Assembly: GCF_021023085.1 (NCBI RefSeq)
Contig: NZ_PGCK01000011.1
Span: 1-64,000, forward strand
From: Methanooceanicella nereidis
GTDB taxonomy: Archaea > Halobacteriota > Methanocellia > Methanocellales > Methanocellaceae
Length of the DNA: 64,000 nucleotides
Reading direction: 5' to 3'
Shown: positions 27,650 through 35,681 of the stretch, in pieces
Layout of the letters: the number at the start of each line of letters is the position of its first letter
Position numbering within the stretch: the stretch's first letter is position 1
Position numbers and translations under genes: made by a program
The notes under the pieces: model-generated
What the model saw: only the letters and a program-made list of their open reading frames with translations
Told to the model about the DNA's origin: nothing
The model's database searches: none

Positions 27650-27810
27650 CCAAAATACCAAAATATGATGTTTTTAGAGAATCCGCATGCAAACAAAGAT
27701 ACGGTCCATTACCGGACTATGTTCTATCCTGATAAAAAATATAAATGGAACTTAAAGAAAATTCTGACTTAGTGAACATATTTAGGAATATTGTTGTCGG
27801 AGTGTTTAGA

Positions 27811-28383
27811 ATGAGTAAAGAAATGACCCGAGAGGGTATATTAGTGGCTGCCCTGGAACTTTTCTCAAACAAGGGCTATTCGAGCGTCACTACCAAAGAC
27901 ATCGCAGAGAGGGCTTGTATTAGTGAGATGACCCTTTTCAGGCATTTTAAGACCAAACGGGATATTTTTAAAACTCTTCTGGAAGGAATGCTGTTTCCTC
28001 CAGCAATAAAAAGATTTGAAATGGATCAATTCACATGGGATCTTAAGAAAGACCTTACGATGATGAGTAATATTCTAAAGGATGTCATATCGAAGAACCG
28101 CAAGATAATCAAGATGAATATGAAGGATATCGACGGCCTTTCTGAGAATGATGACAGCTTTATGAGTTTTCCTGAAAACCTGAGGAATATTCTGATTAAA
28201 TACTTTGATGAATATAACCGGAAGAATAACGGGACAAATGATCCGAAACTACTGGCTGCTACTTTCTTATCGTTCCTTTTCGGCCTCAATATGAACTATT
28301 TCATAGTGAACGCCTTTACGACCGATATCGGCTATGAAGAAGTATCGAGCTTGTTTATTGAGATGTTCATTTCAAAGGTATGA
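27811..28383 (+). CDS. TetR/AcrR-family transcriptional regulator
   Basis: A 190-residue regulator. The N-terminal helix-turn-helix reads MTREGILVAALELFSNKGYS, SVTTKDIAERACISEMTLFR and HFKTKRDIF, the standard TetR pattern; the C-terminal ligand domain is unassigned. GGAGTG before ATG 27811 sets the start, and longer frames upstream are not needed. The inverted repeat at 27624 is its probable operator. It is followed after 117 bases by a co-directional Fe-S protein gene, a likely target. Confidence 0.88.
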   Translation: MSKEMTREGILVAALELFSNKGYSSVTTKDIAERACISEMTLFRHFKTKRDIFKTLLEGMLFPPAIKRFEMDQFTWDLKKDLTMMSNILKDVISKNRKIIKMNMKDIDGLSENDDSFMSFPENLRNILIKYFDEYNRKNNGTNDPKLLAATFLSFLFGLNMNYFIVNAFTTDIGYEEVSSLFIEMFISKV

Positions 28384-28500
28384 GGGCTTAGTTATGATGT
28401 TGATCAAAATTTTTCATATTAGTAAAATTTTAGATGCCTATAATATCCATATTCAGCGGTAAGGTAGACTAAAAGACTTACGAGAAAGTAGGTGATTAAA

Positions 28501-29490
28501 ATGAAGATGAGCAGTATTTTCGGATTAATAAAGAGAATATCCGGGAACAATGATGTAAATGGAATTGACTCGTTGTTAGAGAAATATGATGCTACATTGT
28601 ATGAGAACAGTGCAAATCCTATAGTATCAGGTATTCACTCAAAGAAGCGGCATACATTCATGAATGAAAAAATGATGATGCTGAATATACCCTTATCAAA
28701 ATTAATGAGATTATTGCAGGCATTGATAAAAGTGCAGCTTTCTTTTAGAAAAGCCATCGATTATGCCAGGAGTCAAACGAATTCAAATAAAACAGAGGTA
28801 GATGGATCGTTCCAAAAAACGCTGGAGAATAAGGCAAAGAATTGGGGCGCTCTCGACATTGCATATATCCGCATTCCTGATGAATTTATATTCAAAGGAA
28901 AATCCATTCCCTATAAAAATGCGATAGTCATAACAGGAGAAATGGATAAAGAAAACATATTGACCGCGCCGAGCGTAGATTGCATGATAGAAGTACAGAA
29001 GACATATGGCAATACCGGAGTCATAGTCAATAAGATCACTAAGTTTTTAAGAAGTAACGGCTATAATGCGGTCCCCTGCCATTCACTTGGCGGCGTCGTT
29101 GATTATCCTGCACTGGCTCAAAGAGCGGGCATGGGTGCTCTTGGAAGGCATGGGTTATTAATATCAAAGGCAAACGGCGCATCACAGCGAATAGCTGTTG
29201 TGTTCACAGATATTGAAAACTTCCAGAACACGCCTGGAGAGGATTACTCGTGGGTAGAGGAATATTGCACAACATGCGGAAGATGCATAAAAAACTGTAA
29301 GGTCGGAGCTATCTACGAGAAAAAGGTCATTGATGAGTCCGGGCAATATACGACGACGGACGGCGATAAATGTCTGGAATATTTCAGCACTCATTATGGC
29401 TGCAGCATATGTATCAAAGTCTGCCCGTTCACAAAAGCAGGATACGATAAATTGAAAAAGGCATATCAGAGGGCAAAATACAATACTTAG
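28501..29490 (+). CDS. 4Fe-4S reductase-like protein (reductive dehalogenase/QueG-related)
   Basis: A 329-residue cytoplasmic protein. The C-terminal third has EYCTTCGRCIKNCKVGAIY (one 4Fe-4S motif) and YGCSICIKVCPFTKAGYDKL (second cluster, with earlier KCLEYF), as in the Fe-S part of reductive dehalogenases and epoxyqueuosine reductase. The middle contains PCHSLGGVVDYPALAQRAGM and GALGRHGLLIS, matching the cobalamin-binding family region. No Tat signal is seen. Substrate unknown. AGGTGAT before ATG 28501 is the ribosome site. It is probably controlled by the adjacent TetR regulator. Confidence 0.78.
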   Translation: MKMSSIFGLIKRISGNNDVNGIDSLLEKYDATLYENSANPIVSGIHSKKRHTFMNEKMMMLNIPLSKLMRLLQALIKVQLSFRKAIDYARSQTNSNKTEVDGSFQKTLENKAKNWGALDIAYIRIPDEFIFKGKSIPYKNAIVITGEMDKENILTAPSVDCMIEVQKTYGNTGVIVNKITKFLRSNGYNAVPCHSLGGVVDYPALAQRAGMGALGRHGLLISKANGASQRIAVVFTDIENFQNTPGEDYSWVEEYCTTCGRCIKNCKVGAIYEKKVIDESGQYTTTDGDKCLEYFSTHYGCSICIKVCPFTKAGYDKLKKAYQRAKYNT

Positions 29491-29586
29491 TCGATTGTTC
29501 AGTTCAATGTTGCCTTATCGGAGTACTCGAAAATTTGATTTCACTACTCTTTCTTTTAGCCTGGTATTACTTTAAAATAAATAACA

Positions 29587-29687
29587 TAGTCCCGTCCGGA
29601 TTCGAACCGGAGTCGCCGGATGTCTTCTTCCAGGGTATTACCCTGAAATCCAAAGTCCAGCAGGATTGACCACTACCCCACGGGACT
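29587..29687 (-). tRNA. tRNA-Gln(TTG) with 28-nt intron
   Basis: Minus strand: acceptor AGTCCCG/CGGGACT, T-arm TCCGG-TTCGAAT-CCGGA, anticodon stem CTGGA/TCCGG with loop CTTTGGA (anticodon TTG). A 28-nt intron occupies 29622-29649, at the canonical place one base 3' of the anticodon (between positions 37 and 38). It contains CAGGGTAATACCCTG, which can form the helix of a bulge-helix-bulge substrate for the archaeal splicing endonuclease. Exon sum is 73 nt. Confidence 0.93.
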
Positions 29688-29841
29688 GTCTTGTTCCTGC
29701 TATTATAGATCCTGTTCAACAGGTGACTGGAATCGTTTTATACTAATCCTGCTTATTTATAGTTTTTCCACAAATGGTTATAATAGTATCCAAAGTATCG
29801 ATTGAACGATCGGTTAAAGTTCATAATAAAGAGTCACTGGT

Positions 29842-29914
29842 GGGCCCGATGAGATTCGAACTCATGACCTCCGCCATGTCAAGGCGACGTCATAACCGGC
29901 TAGACCACGGGCCC
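29842..29914 (-). tRNA. tRNA-Val(GAC)
   Basis: Minus strand cloverleaf: acceptor GGGCCCG/CGGGCCC, anticodon stem TCGCC/GGCGG with loop TTGACAT (anticodon GAC), T-arm ATGAG-TTCGAAT-CTCAT. The stems pair with one G-T. No intron and no encoded CCA. It lies 154 bases from the tRNA-Gln gene on the same strand. Confidence 0.95.
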
Positions 29915-30126
29915 AACTTGTTGTGCGCACTATACTATACTGCTATCCAATATTAAGGTTTCCCTCGAAACTACATTTTCGACTCGCCTCTAAGCGGTAT
30001 TATGTATATTTCTTATATTATAGGCATGTCTTTTATTCGCATTGCTGAGACTTGATTCGAATAGATTCAGAACACCCACGGGAAAAAGTTTTAAAACATT
30101 GCACTCTAAAACCACAATGATATCAA

Positions 30127-31218
30127 TTGAAGGACAGGGAAAGGCTGGATGTCATCGCCGGAAGGCTGAGGTCCAGAGAGGACGGCTGGAAAGAGTATGA
30201 TGTACTGCCAGGTGAGGAACAGCCTTCTCTAAAAGAGAATTTCATGCCTTCATGGATATATGACGATGATTACCGCGACGGCATAAGGGTCAAGAAAAAA
30301 TATCTTGAAAAATTTGACGGGATCAAACTCGAAGATGCGATAAGCGGGGAGATCCTCTGTTCAGAGCAAGGTGACTGTTTTATCATTAAAAATCTTTACG
30401 ATTTTAAGCCTTTCAGGATAGATAAAGAACTTGCACGAAAGCGTATCCTGTCGAATCTTCAACTACTACGGGGAATAGGCTTTGAGAATGAGGGAAAGCT
30501 GAAAGCCGGAGGATATTGCAGCATTGAAGATCTGCTGCATCATTCAAAATGGAAAGAGCAGGCAAAAAGATTTATCGAGATGCTGGATTCGGGCGATGCT
30601 CTTGTTATTCAGGAAGAGATGTGCCACTGGCTGCCCAGGTCACATCCTTTGAACCTATACGTATCCGCTTTTACCGGAAAAGACTGCATAAAGGCTTTCG
30701 ATATAGAGACGATGGGTTTGTTCTCAAGGCCCATCATTCTTTTCGGAGCTGCCTGTATCGAAGGCGATCAGCTATGTATCGTACAGTATCTTGCCAGGAA
30801 CATAGAGGAAGAGCCTGCGGCATTAAGCTCTTTCTGCTCGCTCATAGGATCCGACCCGCTCCTGTCCTATAACGGACGTTCATTCGATGTACCTTATATC
30901 AACCAGAGAAGGTGGTATTATGATATTGGGGATGATATCAGGAACACGCATTTCGATATGCTGCCGTTCGCCAGGAGGGCGTTTAAAGGCACGCTTCCCG
31001 ATACATGCTTGAAGACCGTGGAGAAGTATTTATTCGGTCACGAGAGAATGGACGATGTCCCGGGAGCGCTGGTCCCGGAGTTTTACGAGGAATATCTTAA
31101 GACAGGCAACCCCGGTCCGCTGGTCCCCATAATAGAACATAACAAGCAGGACCTGCTAATGCTTATGAAAATATTTTCAAGCTTTTGTGAAGACGAGTGT
31201 AAAGATGAGCGCTGTTGA
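30127..31218 (+). CDS. RNase H-like (DEDD) exonuclease, YprB/MrfB-like
   Basis: A 363-residue protein. Residues ~190-345 form a DnaQ/RNase H-like exonuclease: first acidic pair FDIETMGLFSRPIILFGA, LLSYNGRSFDVPYINQRR with further Asp, and HNKQDLLMLM, the order seen in YprB. The N-terminal half includes a helical HhH-like part (LRGIGFENEGKLKAGGY). Bacillus MrfB is the partner of helicase MrfA in repair of mitomycin lesions. Here the helicase gene overlaps its end by 14 bases, supporting the same pairing. TTG 30127 is the first usable start after an upstream stop; no clear ribosome site. Confidence 0.78.
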   Translation: MKDRERLDVIAGRLRSREDGWKEYDVLPGEEQPSLKENFMPSWIYDDDYRDGIRVKKKYLEKFDGIKLEDAISGEILCSEQGDCFIIKNLYDFKPFRIDKELARKRILSNLQLLRGIGFENEGKLKAGGYCSIEDLLHHSKWKEQAKRFIEMLDSGDALVIQEEMCHWLPRSHPLNLYVSAFTGKDCIKAFDIETMGLFSRPIILFGAACIEGDQLCIVQYLARNIEEEPAALSSFCSLIGSDPLLSYNGRSFDVPYINQRRWYYDIGDDIRNTHFDMLPFARRAFKGTLPDTCLKTVEKYLFGHERMDDVPGALVPEFYEEYLKTGNPGPLVPIIEHNKQDLLMLMKIFSSFCEDECKDERC

Positions 31219-33448
31219 GGAATTTATAAGGGATATCAAGATCTCGGATGACTATGAAGGTCAGATAATCCATATAGAAGAGATCGACCCAAAAGAACCG
31301 CAATTCGATGACGTCAACCATATTTTAAATGAAAGGCTAAGGGAGTATCTTGACTCCCACGGTATAAGGCTCTATTCACACCAGGCTAAAGCGATAGACC
31401 TGGCGCTTGAAGGCAATAACGTCATAATCACGACCCCGACAGCTTCCGGTAAGACGCTAGCGTTCAATGTCCCTGTATTTGAGACATTGTTGAACGATAA
31501 AAAAGCTACGGCATTATATCTCTATCCTATGAAAGCCCTTTCTAACGACCAGCTCAAGACGCTTATTTCCATGGATTCTGAGCTGGGCACTAAGGCAATG
31601 CCGGCAGTCTATGACGGTGATACTCCCCAATCCTCCAGAGCAGGTATCAGGGATACGTCCCGCATTATCATCAGCAACCCTTACGCCATTCATAAATATC
31701 TTCCATGGCATGACCGATGGAGGCGTTTTTTCTCAAACCTAAAATATGTCATTATCGACGAGGCTCATATGTACAGAGGCGTCTTTGGGTCGAACGTCGC
31801 GATGTTACTCAGGAGGCTCAGGCGTATCCTTAAAAGATACGGCTCTGATCCTGTATTCATATTATCCTCGGCGACGATCTCAAATCCAGTGGAGCTTTCT
31901 AATAAATTGACCGGCAAGGATTTTGTAGCGGTCTCAAAAGACGGCTCCGGCAGAGGAAAAAAATATTTCATGCTATGGAACCCGCCGCTGATAGGGGATA
32001 AAAGGGCATCGACACACCAGGAAACAGTTGGGCTCTTCGTCAAGCAGCTCCATCATGGGCTTCATACTTTGTGTTTCGCTCCCTCAAGGCGTATGGCCGA
32101 GCTGATATCCCGGTGGGCGAGAGAGTATGATAACGGGATATACCGGAATTACATAACGCCATACAGGGCAGGATATCTTCCCGAGGACAGGCGAAAGATC
32201 GAGAACGACCTAAAAGAGGAGAGGCTTAAAGGTGTCACGTCGACGAATGCGCTAGAGGTCGGCATAGACATCGGCTCACTTGATTCGGTCATAATATCGG
32301 GCTATCCGGGCACGCGCATATCGACATGGCAGCAGGCAGGAAGGGCGGGAAGAGGCACTTCCGATGCGCTGATCACCATGGTGGCTTTCGAGAACCCTCT
32401 TGACCAATACTATATGAAGCACCCGGATAAATTTTTCAGTGCCCGAAACGAGGAGGCTATCATCGATCTTCATAATCCATACATACTTATGGGACATTTG
32501 ATGTGCGCTTCTGCAGAGATGCCGCTTACGGCAAACGACTCAATGTATTTCGGAGATGTAGGGGAGATACTGGATGCCATGTCCTCAGCAGGAATATTGC
32601 GAAAGACGCCAAGAGGTTTCGTATATGGCGGCTCAAAGAGCCCGTCTGAAATTGTCGATCTACAGAATATTTCCAGCCATTCGGTAAAGGTACTTTGCGA
32701 TGGCCGTCTGATAGAGACTATGGAATTTTCCAGGGCCTGTTCGGATGCGCATACGGGGGCCGTTCTGTTACATCAGGGGGACTCCTATCTCATTGACGAG
32801 CTGGACATCAGGCAGGGCATAGCTAAAGCCGTCAGACAGGAAGTAGATTATTATACTGAGGCATTGAAGCTTTCCGATGTTGCGATCAAGAACGAAAGGC
32901 AAAGTAAGATCGTGAACGGTATTGACGTCCATGTGGGCGAAGTCACGGTGACGGAGCAATATTACGAGTACGCGGTCAAGCGCTATGAAAAATTAGTCGG
33001 ATATTACCCGCTTGACCTGCCGCCGCAGGTATTCGAGTCCGTAGCAATGTGGTTTACATTACCCCATAAGTTACATGATACTCTTTTAAATGAAGGAAAG
33101 GACTTCAACGGCGGTATACATGCAGTAGAGCATGCGATGATCGCGATGACACCTATGTATGCCTTATGCGACAGGTGGGACATTGGAGGTCTTTCAACCC
33201 CGGAGCACGCAGATACAGGTAAGCCTACGATCTTCATCTATGACGCATACGAAGGCGGGATAGGGATAGCTGAAAAATGTTATGAGATATTCCCTGAACT
33301 GACCAACGCTACCATCGATCTGATAAGGGATTGCGAATGCAAGGACGGATGCCCTTCATGCATATATTCTCCAAAATGCGGCAATAAGAACCAGCCCCTT
33401 GATAAAATCGTGGCCATGGAGATATTAAAGGCCATGACCTTGAATTAA
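31205..33448 (+). CDS. DEAD/DEAH-box helicase with C-terminal Cys cluster, YprA/MrfA-like
   Basis: A 747-residue superfamily 2 helicase: Walker A TTPTASGKTLAF, DEAH as IDEAHMYRGVFG, motif III LSSATISNP, motif V TNALEVGIDIG and motif VI QQAGRAGRG. The C-terminal DUF1998-type region ends with CECKDGCPSCIYSPKCGNKN, a four-Cys metal site. This is the YprA/MrfA architecture (mitomycin C repair helicase in Bacillus). ATG 31205 lies inside the end of the exonuclease gene, giving a 14-base overlap and strong coupling. The pair likely forms a DNA-lesion repair unit (inference). Confidence 0.88.
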   Translation: MSAVEEFIRDIKISDDYEGQIIHIEEIDPKEPQFDDVNHILNERLREYLDSHGIRLYSHQAKAIDLALEGNNVIITTPTASGKTLAFNVPVFETLLNDKKATALYLYPMKALSNDQLKTLISMDSELGTKAMPAVYDGDTPQSSRAGIRDTSRIIISNPYAIHKYLPWHDRWRRFFSNLKYVIIDEAHMYRGVFGSNVAMLLRRLRRILKRYGSDPVFILSSATISNPVELSNKLTGKDFVAVSKDGSGRGKKYFMLWNPPLIGDKRASTHQETVGLFVKQLHHGLHTLCFAPSRRMAELISRWAREYDNGIYRNYITPYRAGYLPEDRRKIENDLKEERLKGVTSTNALEVGIDIGSLDSVIISGYPGTRISTWQQAGRAGRGTSDALITMVAFENPLDQYYMKHPDKFFSARNEEAIIDLHNPYILMGHLMCASAEMPLTANDSMYFGDVGEILDAMSSAGILRKTPRGFVYGGSKSPSEIVDLQNISSHSVKVLCDGRLIETMEFSRACSDAHTGAVLLHQGDSYLIDELDIRQGIAKAVRQEVDYYTEALKLSDVAIKNERQSKIVNGIDVHVGEVTVTEQYYEYAVKRYEKLVGYYPLDLPPQVFESVAMWFTLPHKLHDTLLNEGKDFNGGIHAVEHAMIAMTPMYALCDRWDIGGLSTPEHADTGKPTIFIYDAYEGGIGIAEKCYEIFPELTNATIDLIRDCECKDGCPSCIYSPKCGNKNQPLDKIVAMEILKAMTLN

Positions 33449-33519
33449 GGCACATTTGCTACTTAATTAAATACTAACTTTTATTATATATTGATTTATT
33501 ATTATATAATTGTGGTAAT

Positions 33520-34560
33520 ATGCCCGGCAGCGTTGACGAGGAAATAAACGAGTTAAAGAAAATTCTGGAAAGCGATCCGAATAATGTAGATGCACATATC
33601 AGGCTGGCGATCGATTATGGTATAAAAGGCCAGTATGACGATTCCATAAAAGAGTTCTCTGAAGCGATTAGGCTGGATCCCGATAATGCTGATGCTCATT
33701 TTAACCTTGGTCTCACTCTTGACATGAATGACCGGATGGATGAAGCTATAGAAGAATATAAAAAGGCTAAGAGCCTGGATCCTGAACATATCGGGGCAAG
33801 GCTCAACCTCGCGAACGCATATGTGATCAAAGGATTGCTTGATGACGCGTTGCCTGAATTTTCCGAGCTTTTAAAGATAAAGGACGATATTCCCGAGGCA
33901 TATGTGAGCTTTGGTATCGCGCTATATTATGCCGGCTATCCTGACGACTCTATAGAAGTATATAAAAAAGCAATAGAGATAGATCCCGATTTTTATGAGG
34001 CGCATATTCTTCTGGCAGGAATCCATGCCGAAAGAGATGAGCTGGACAATGCGATAAAAGAATATAACCAGGCTATCAGGTGTCAGCCGGAAAGTTATGA
34101 GCCATATTATAACCTTGGCGTTGTCTATGCGCATAAAGGGGAAATGAATGAAGCTATCGAACAGTATCGCCTGGCCATAGATCATGACCCCGGATCACTT
34201 GAAGCCCATTATAATCTCGGCACTCTTCTGCTGGGGAAAAATGAGCTGGAGGATGCGATAAAAGAGTTTAAGACGGCTATCTGGCTTGATAGTGCTTTTC
34301 CGGATGCGCATAATAAGCTCGGCATAGCTTATCACAGGCTCGGCATGCTTGATAAATCGATAGAAGAGTTCAACGAGGCGATAAAGTTAGCGCCTGAATA
34401 TGAGATCGCCTATAATAATCTTGGTATGGTCTATTTTGATATGGGAAGGTATGACAAGGCTATAGTTAATTTTGAAAAAGCACTTGACATAGACTCTAAA
34501 TTTTTAGATGCACAGAATAATCTGAAGATCGCGCTCGATAAGAAAAGACTGGAAGAGTAA
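33520..34560 (+). CDS. Tetratricopeptide-repeat protein
   Basis: A 346-residue protein made of about ten TPR units of 34 residues (for example DNADAHFNLGLTLDMNDRMD and AYHRLGMLDKSIEEFNEAIK). No signal, membrane or enzymatic domain; it should be a cytoplasmic protein-binding superhelix. The WD40 gene follows after 24 bases, so the two scaffold proteins are probably co-expressed. An AT-rich promoter region (33460-33510) precedes it. Confidence 0.9.
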   Translation: MPGSVDEEINELKKILESDPNNVDAHIRLAIDYGIKGQYDDSIKEFSEAIRLDPDNADAHFNLGLTLDMNDRMDEAIEEYKKAKSLDPEHIGARLNLANAYVIKGLLDDALPEFSELLKIKDDIPEAYVSFGIALYYAGYPDDSIEVYKKAIEIDPDFYEAHILLAGIHAERDELDNAIKEYNQAIRCQPESYEPYYNLGVVYAHKGEMNEAIEQYRLAIDHDPGSLEAHYNLGTLLLGKNELEDAIKEFKTAIWLDSAFPDAHNKLGIAYHRLGMLDKSIEEFNEAIKLAPEYEIAYNNLGMVYFDMGRYDKAIVNFEKALDIDSKFLDAQNNLKIALDKKRLEE

Positions 34561-34584
34561 TGATATTTTAGGGAGGTCCTGATC

Positions 34585-35562
34585 ATGAGAAACCTGAACG
34601 ATCATCTCAAAAAAACATTTTGTCCCGGCTTAACTGATACAGATGGTGCCGGCATAGAAAAAAATGGCATGACTCTAAAATGGAGAAAAGACCTTTACGG
34701 CCACACAGATCATATATTTACCGTGGCGATCTCGCCTGATAATAAATTCGCTCTTTCGGCCGGGGAAGACAGGACAGTAAGATACTGGGACCTGGAAAAA
34801 GAAGAAAGTGTAAAGATCTTTGAAGGTCATGGATGGATAGTCAACTCAGTTGTATTTTCCTCTGATGGAAACATTGCAGTATCGGGAAGTGATGACAGGA
34901 CTTTAAGGATATGGGACCTAAAGATGAAAGTAAGGAAACATATCCTGGAAACTGGCGAAGGGCCTATTACAAGTGTCGCATTATCTTCGGATGATAACTT
35001 TACTCTTTGCGGCACAAGGGACCATTTGTTGGACTATCATGATATCAGGACCGGGGAGCTATTACATGTTCTCAAAGGCCATAAGAACACTGTAAGCTCT
35101 GTCGCGTTCACGTCAGACGGTAAGATCGGCCTTTCTGCAAGCTGGGATAAGAGTATACGTATATGGGACCTTGAAAAAGGTAAGTATTTACGCTCTATTG
35201 AGGGGCATGACGGCTATATTTACTGCATGGCACTTTCGAATGACTGTAAACATATCCTTACTGGCAGCGGCGATAAGACTTTAAAATTATGGGACTTTGA
35301 GACAGGTAAATGTTTACGGACATATAACGGCCATGTAGGAAGAATAAAAGGTGTTGCTTTATCTCAGGATGGAAAGCTGGCTTTATCAGCAAGCCAGGAC
35401 TGTACTGTCCGCTTATGGGATGTAGAGACCGGTGAATGCCTGGCCATAACAGAGCTTCATAAAGATGAGGTCAACTGTGTTGCAATATCCCCCGATGGCA
35501 CTTTAGCTATAAGCGGAGGGAATGATAATACGGTAAGGCTCTGGGATATAGTAAAAACCTGA
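34585..35562 (+). CDS. WD40-repeat β-propeller protein
   Basis: A 325-residue protein with seven WD40 blades (repeats ending RYWDLEKEES, RIWDLKMKVR, DYHDIRTGEL, RIWDLEKGKY, KLWDFETGKC, RLWDVETGEC and RLWDIVKT), predicting one complete seven-bladed propeller after a ~35-residue polar leader. There is no enzymatic domain. A strong GGGAGGTCCTGATC ribosome site precedes the ATG. It is preceded by a TPR gene and likely forms a scaffold with it. WD40 proteins are uncommon in archaea. Confidence 0.92.
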   Translation: MRNLNDHLKKTFCPGLTDTDGAGIEKNGMTLKWRKDLYGHTDHIFTVAISPDNKFALSAGEDRTVRYWDLEKEESVKIFEGHGWIVNSVVFSSDGNIAVSGSDDRTLRIWDLKMKVRKHILETGEGPITSVALSSDDNFTLCGTRDHLLDYHDIRTGELLHVLKGHKNTVSSVAFTSDGKIGLSASWDKSIRIWDLEKGKYLRSIEGHDGYIYCMALSNDCKHILTGSGDKTLKLWDFETGKCLRTYNGHVGRIKGVALSQDGKLALSASQDCTVRLWDVETGECLAITELHKDEVNCVAISPDGTLAISGGNDNTVRLWDIVKT

Positions 35563-35681
35563 CCAATAAATATTTCTGTTTTATCAATATTTTCTTGGAC
35601 AGCAATATCAATTAACTATGGTGCTTATTACTTTCAGCCTGCTTGCTAAGGCTTTAATAGTAATATGACAAATTTAAGCTA

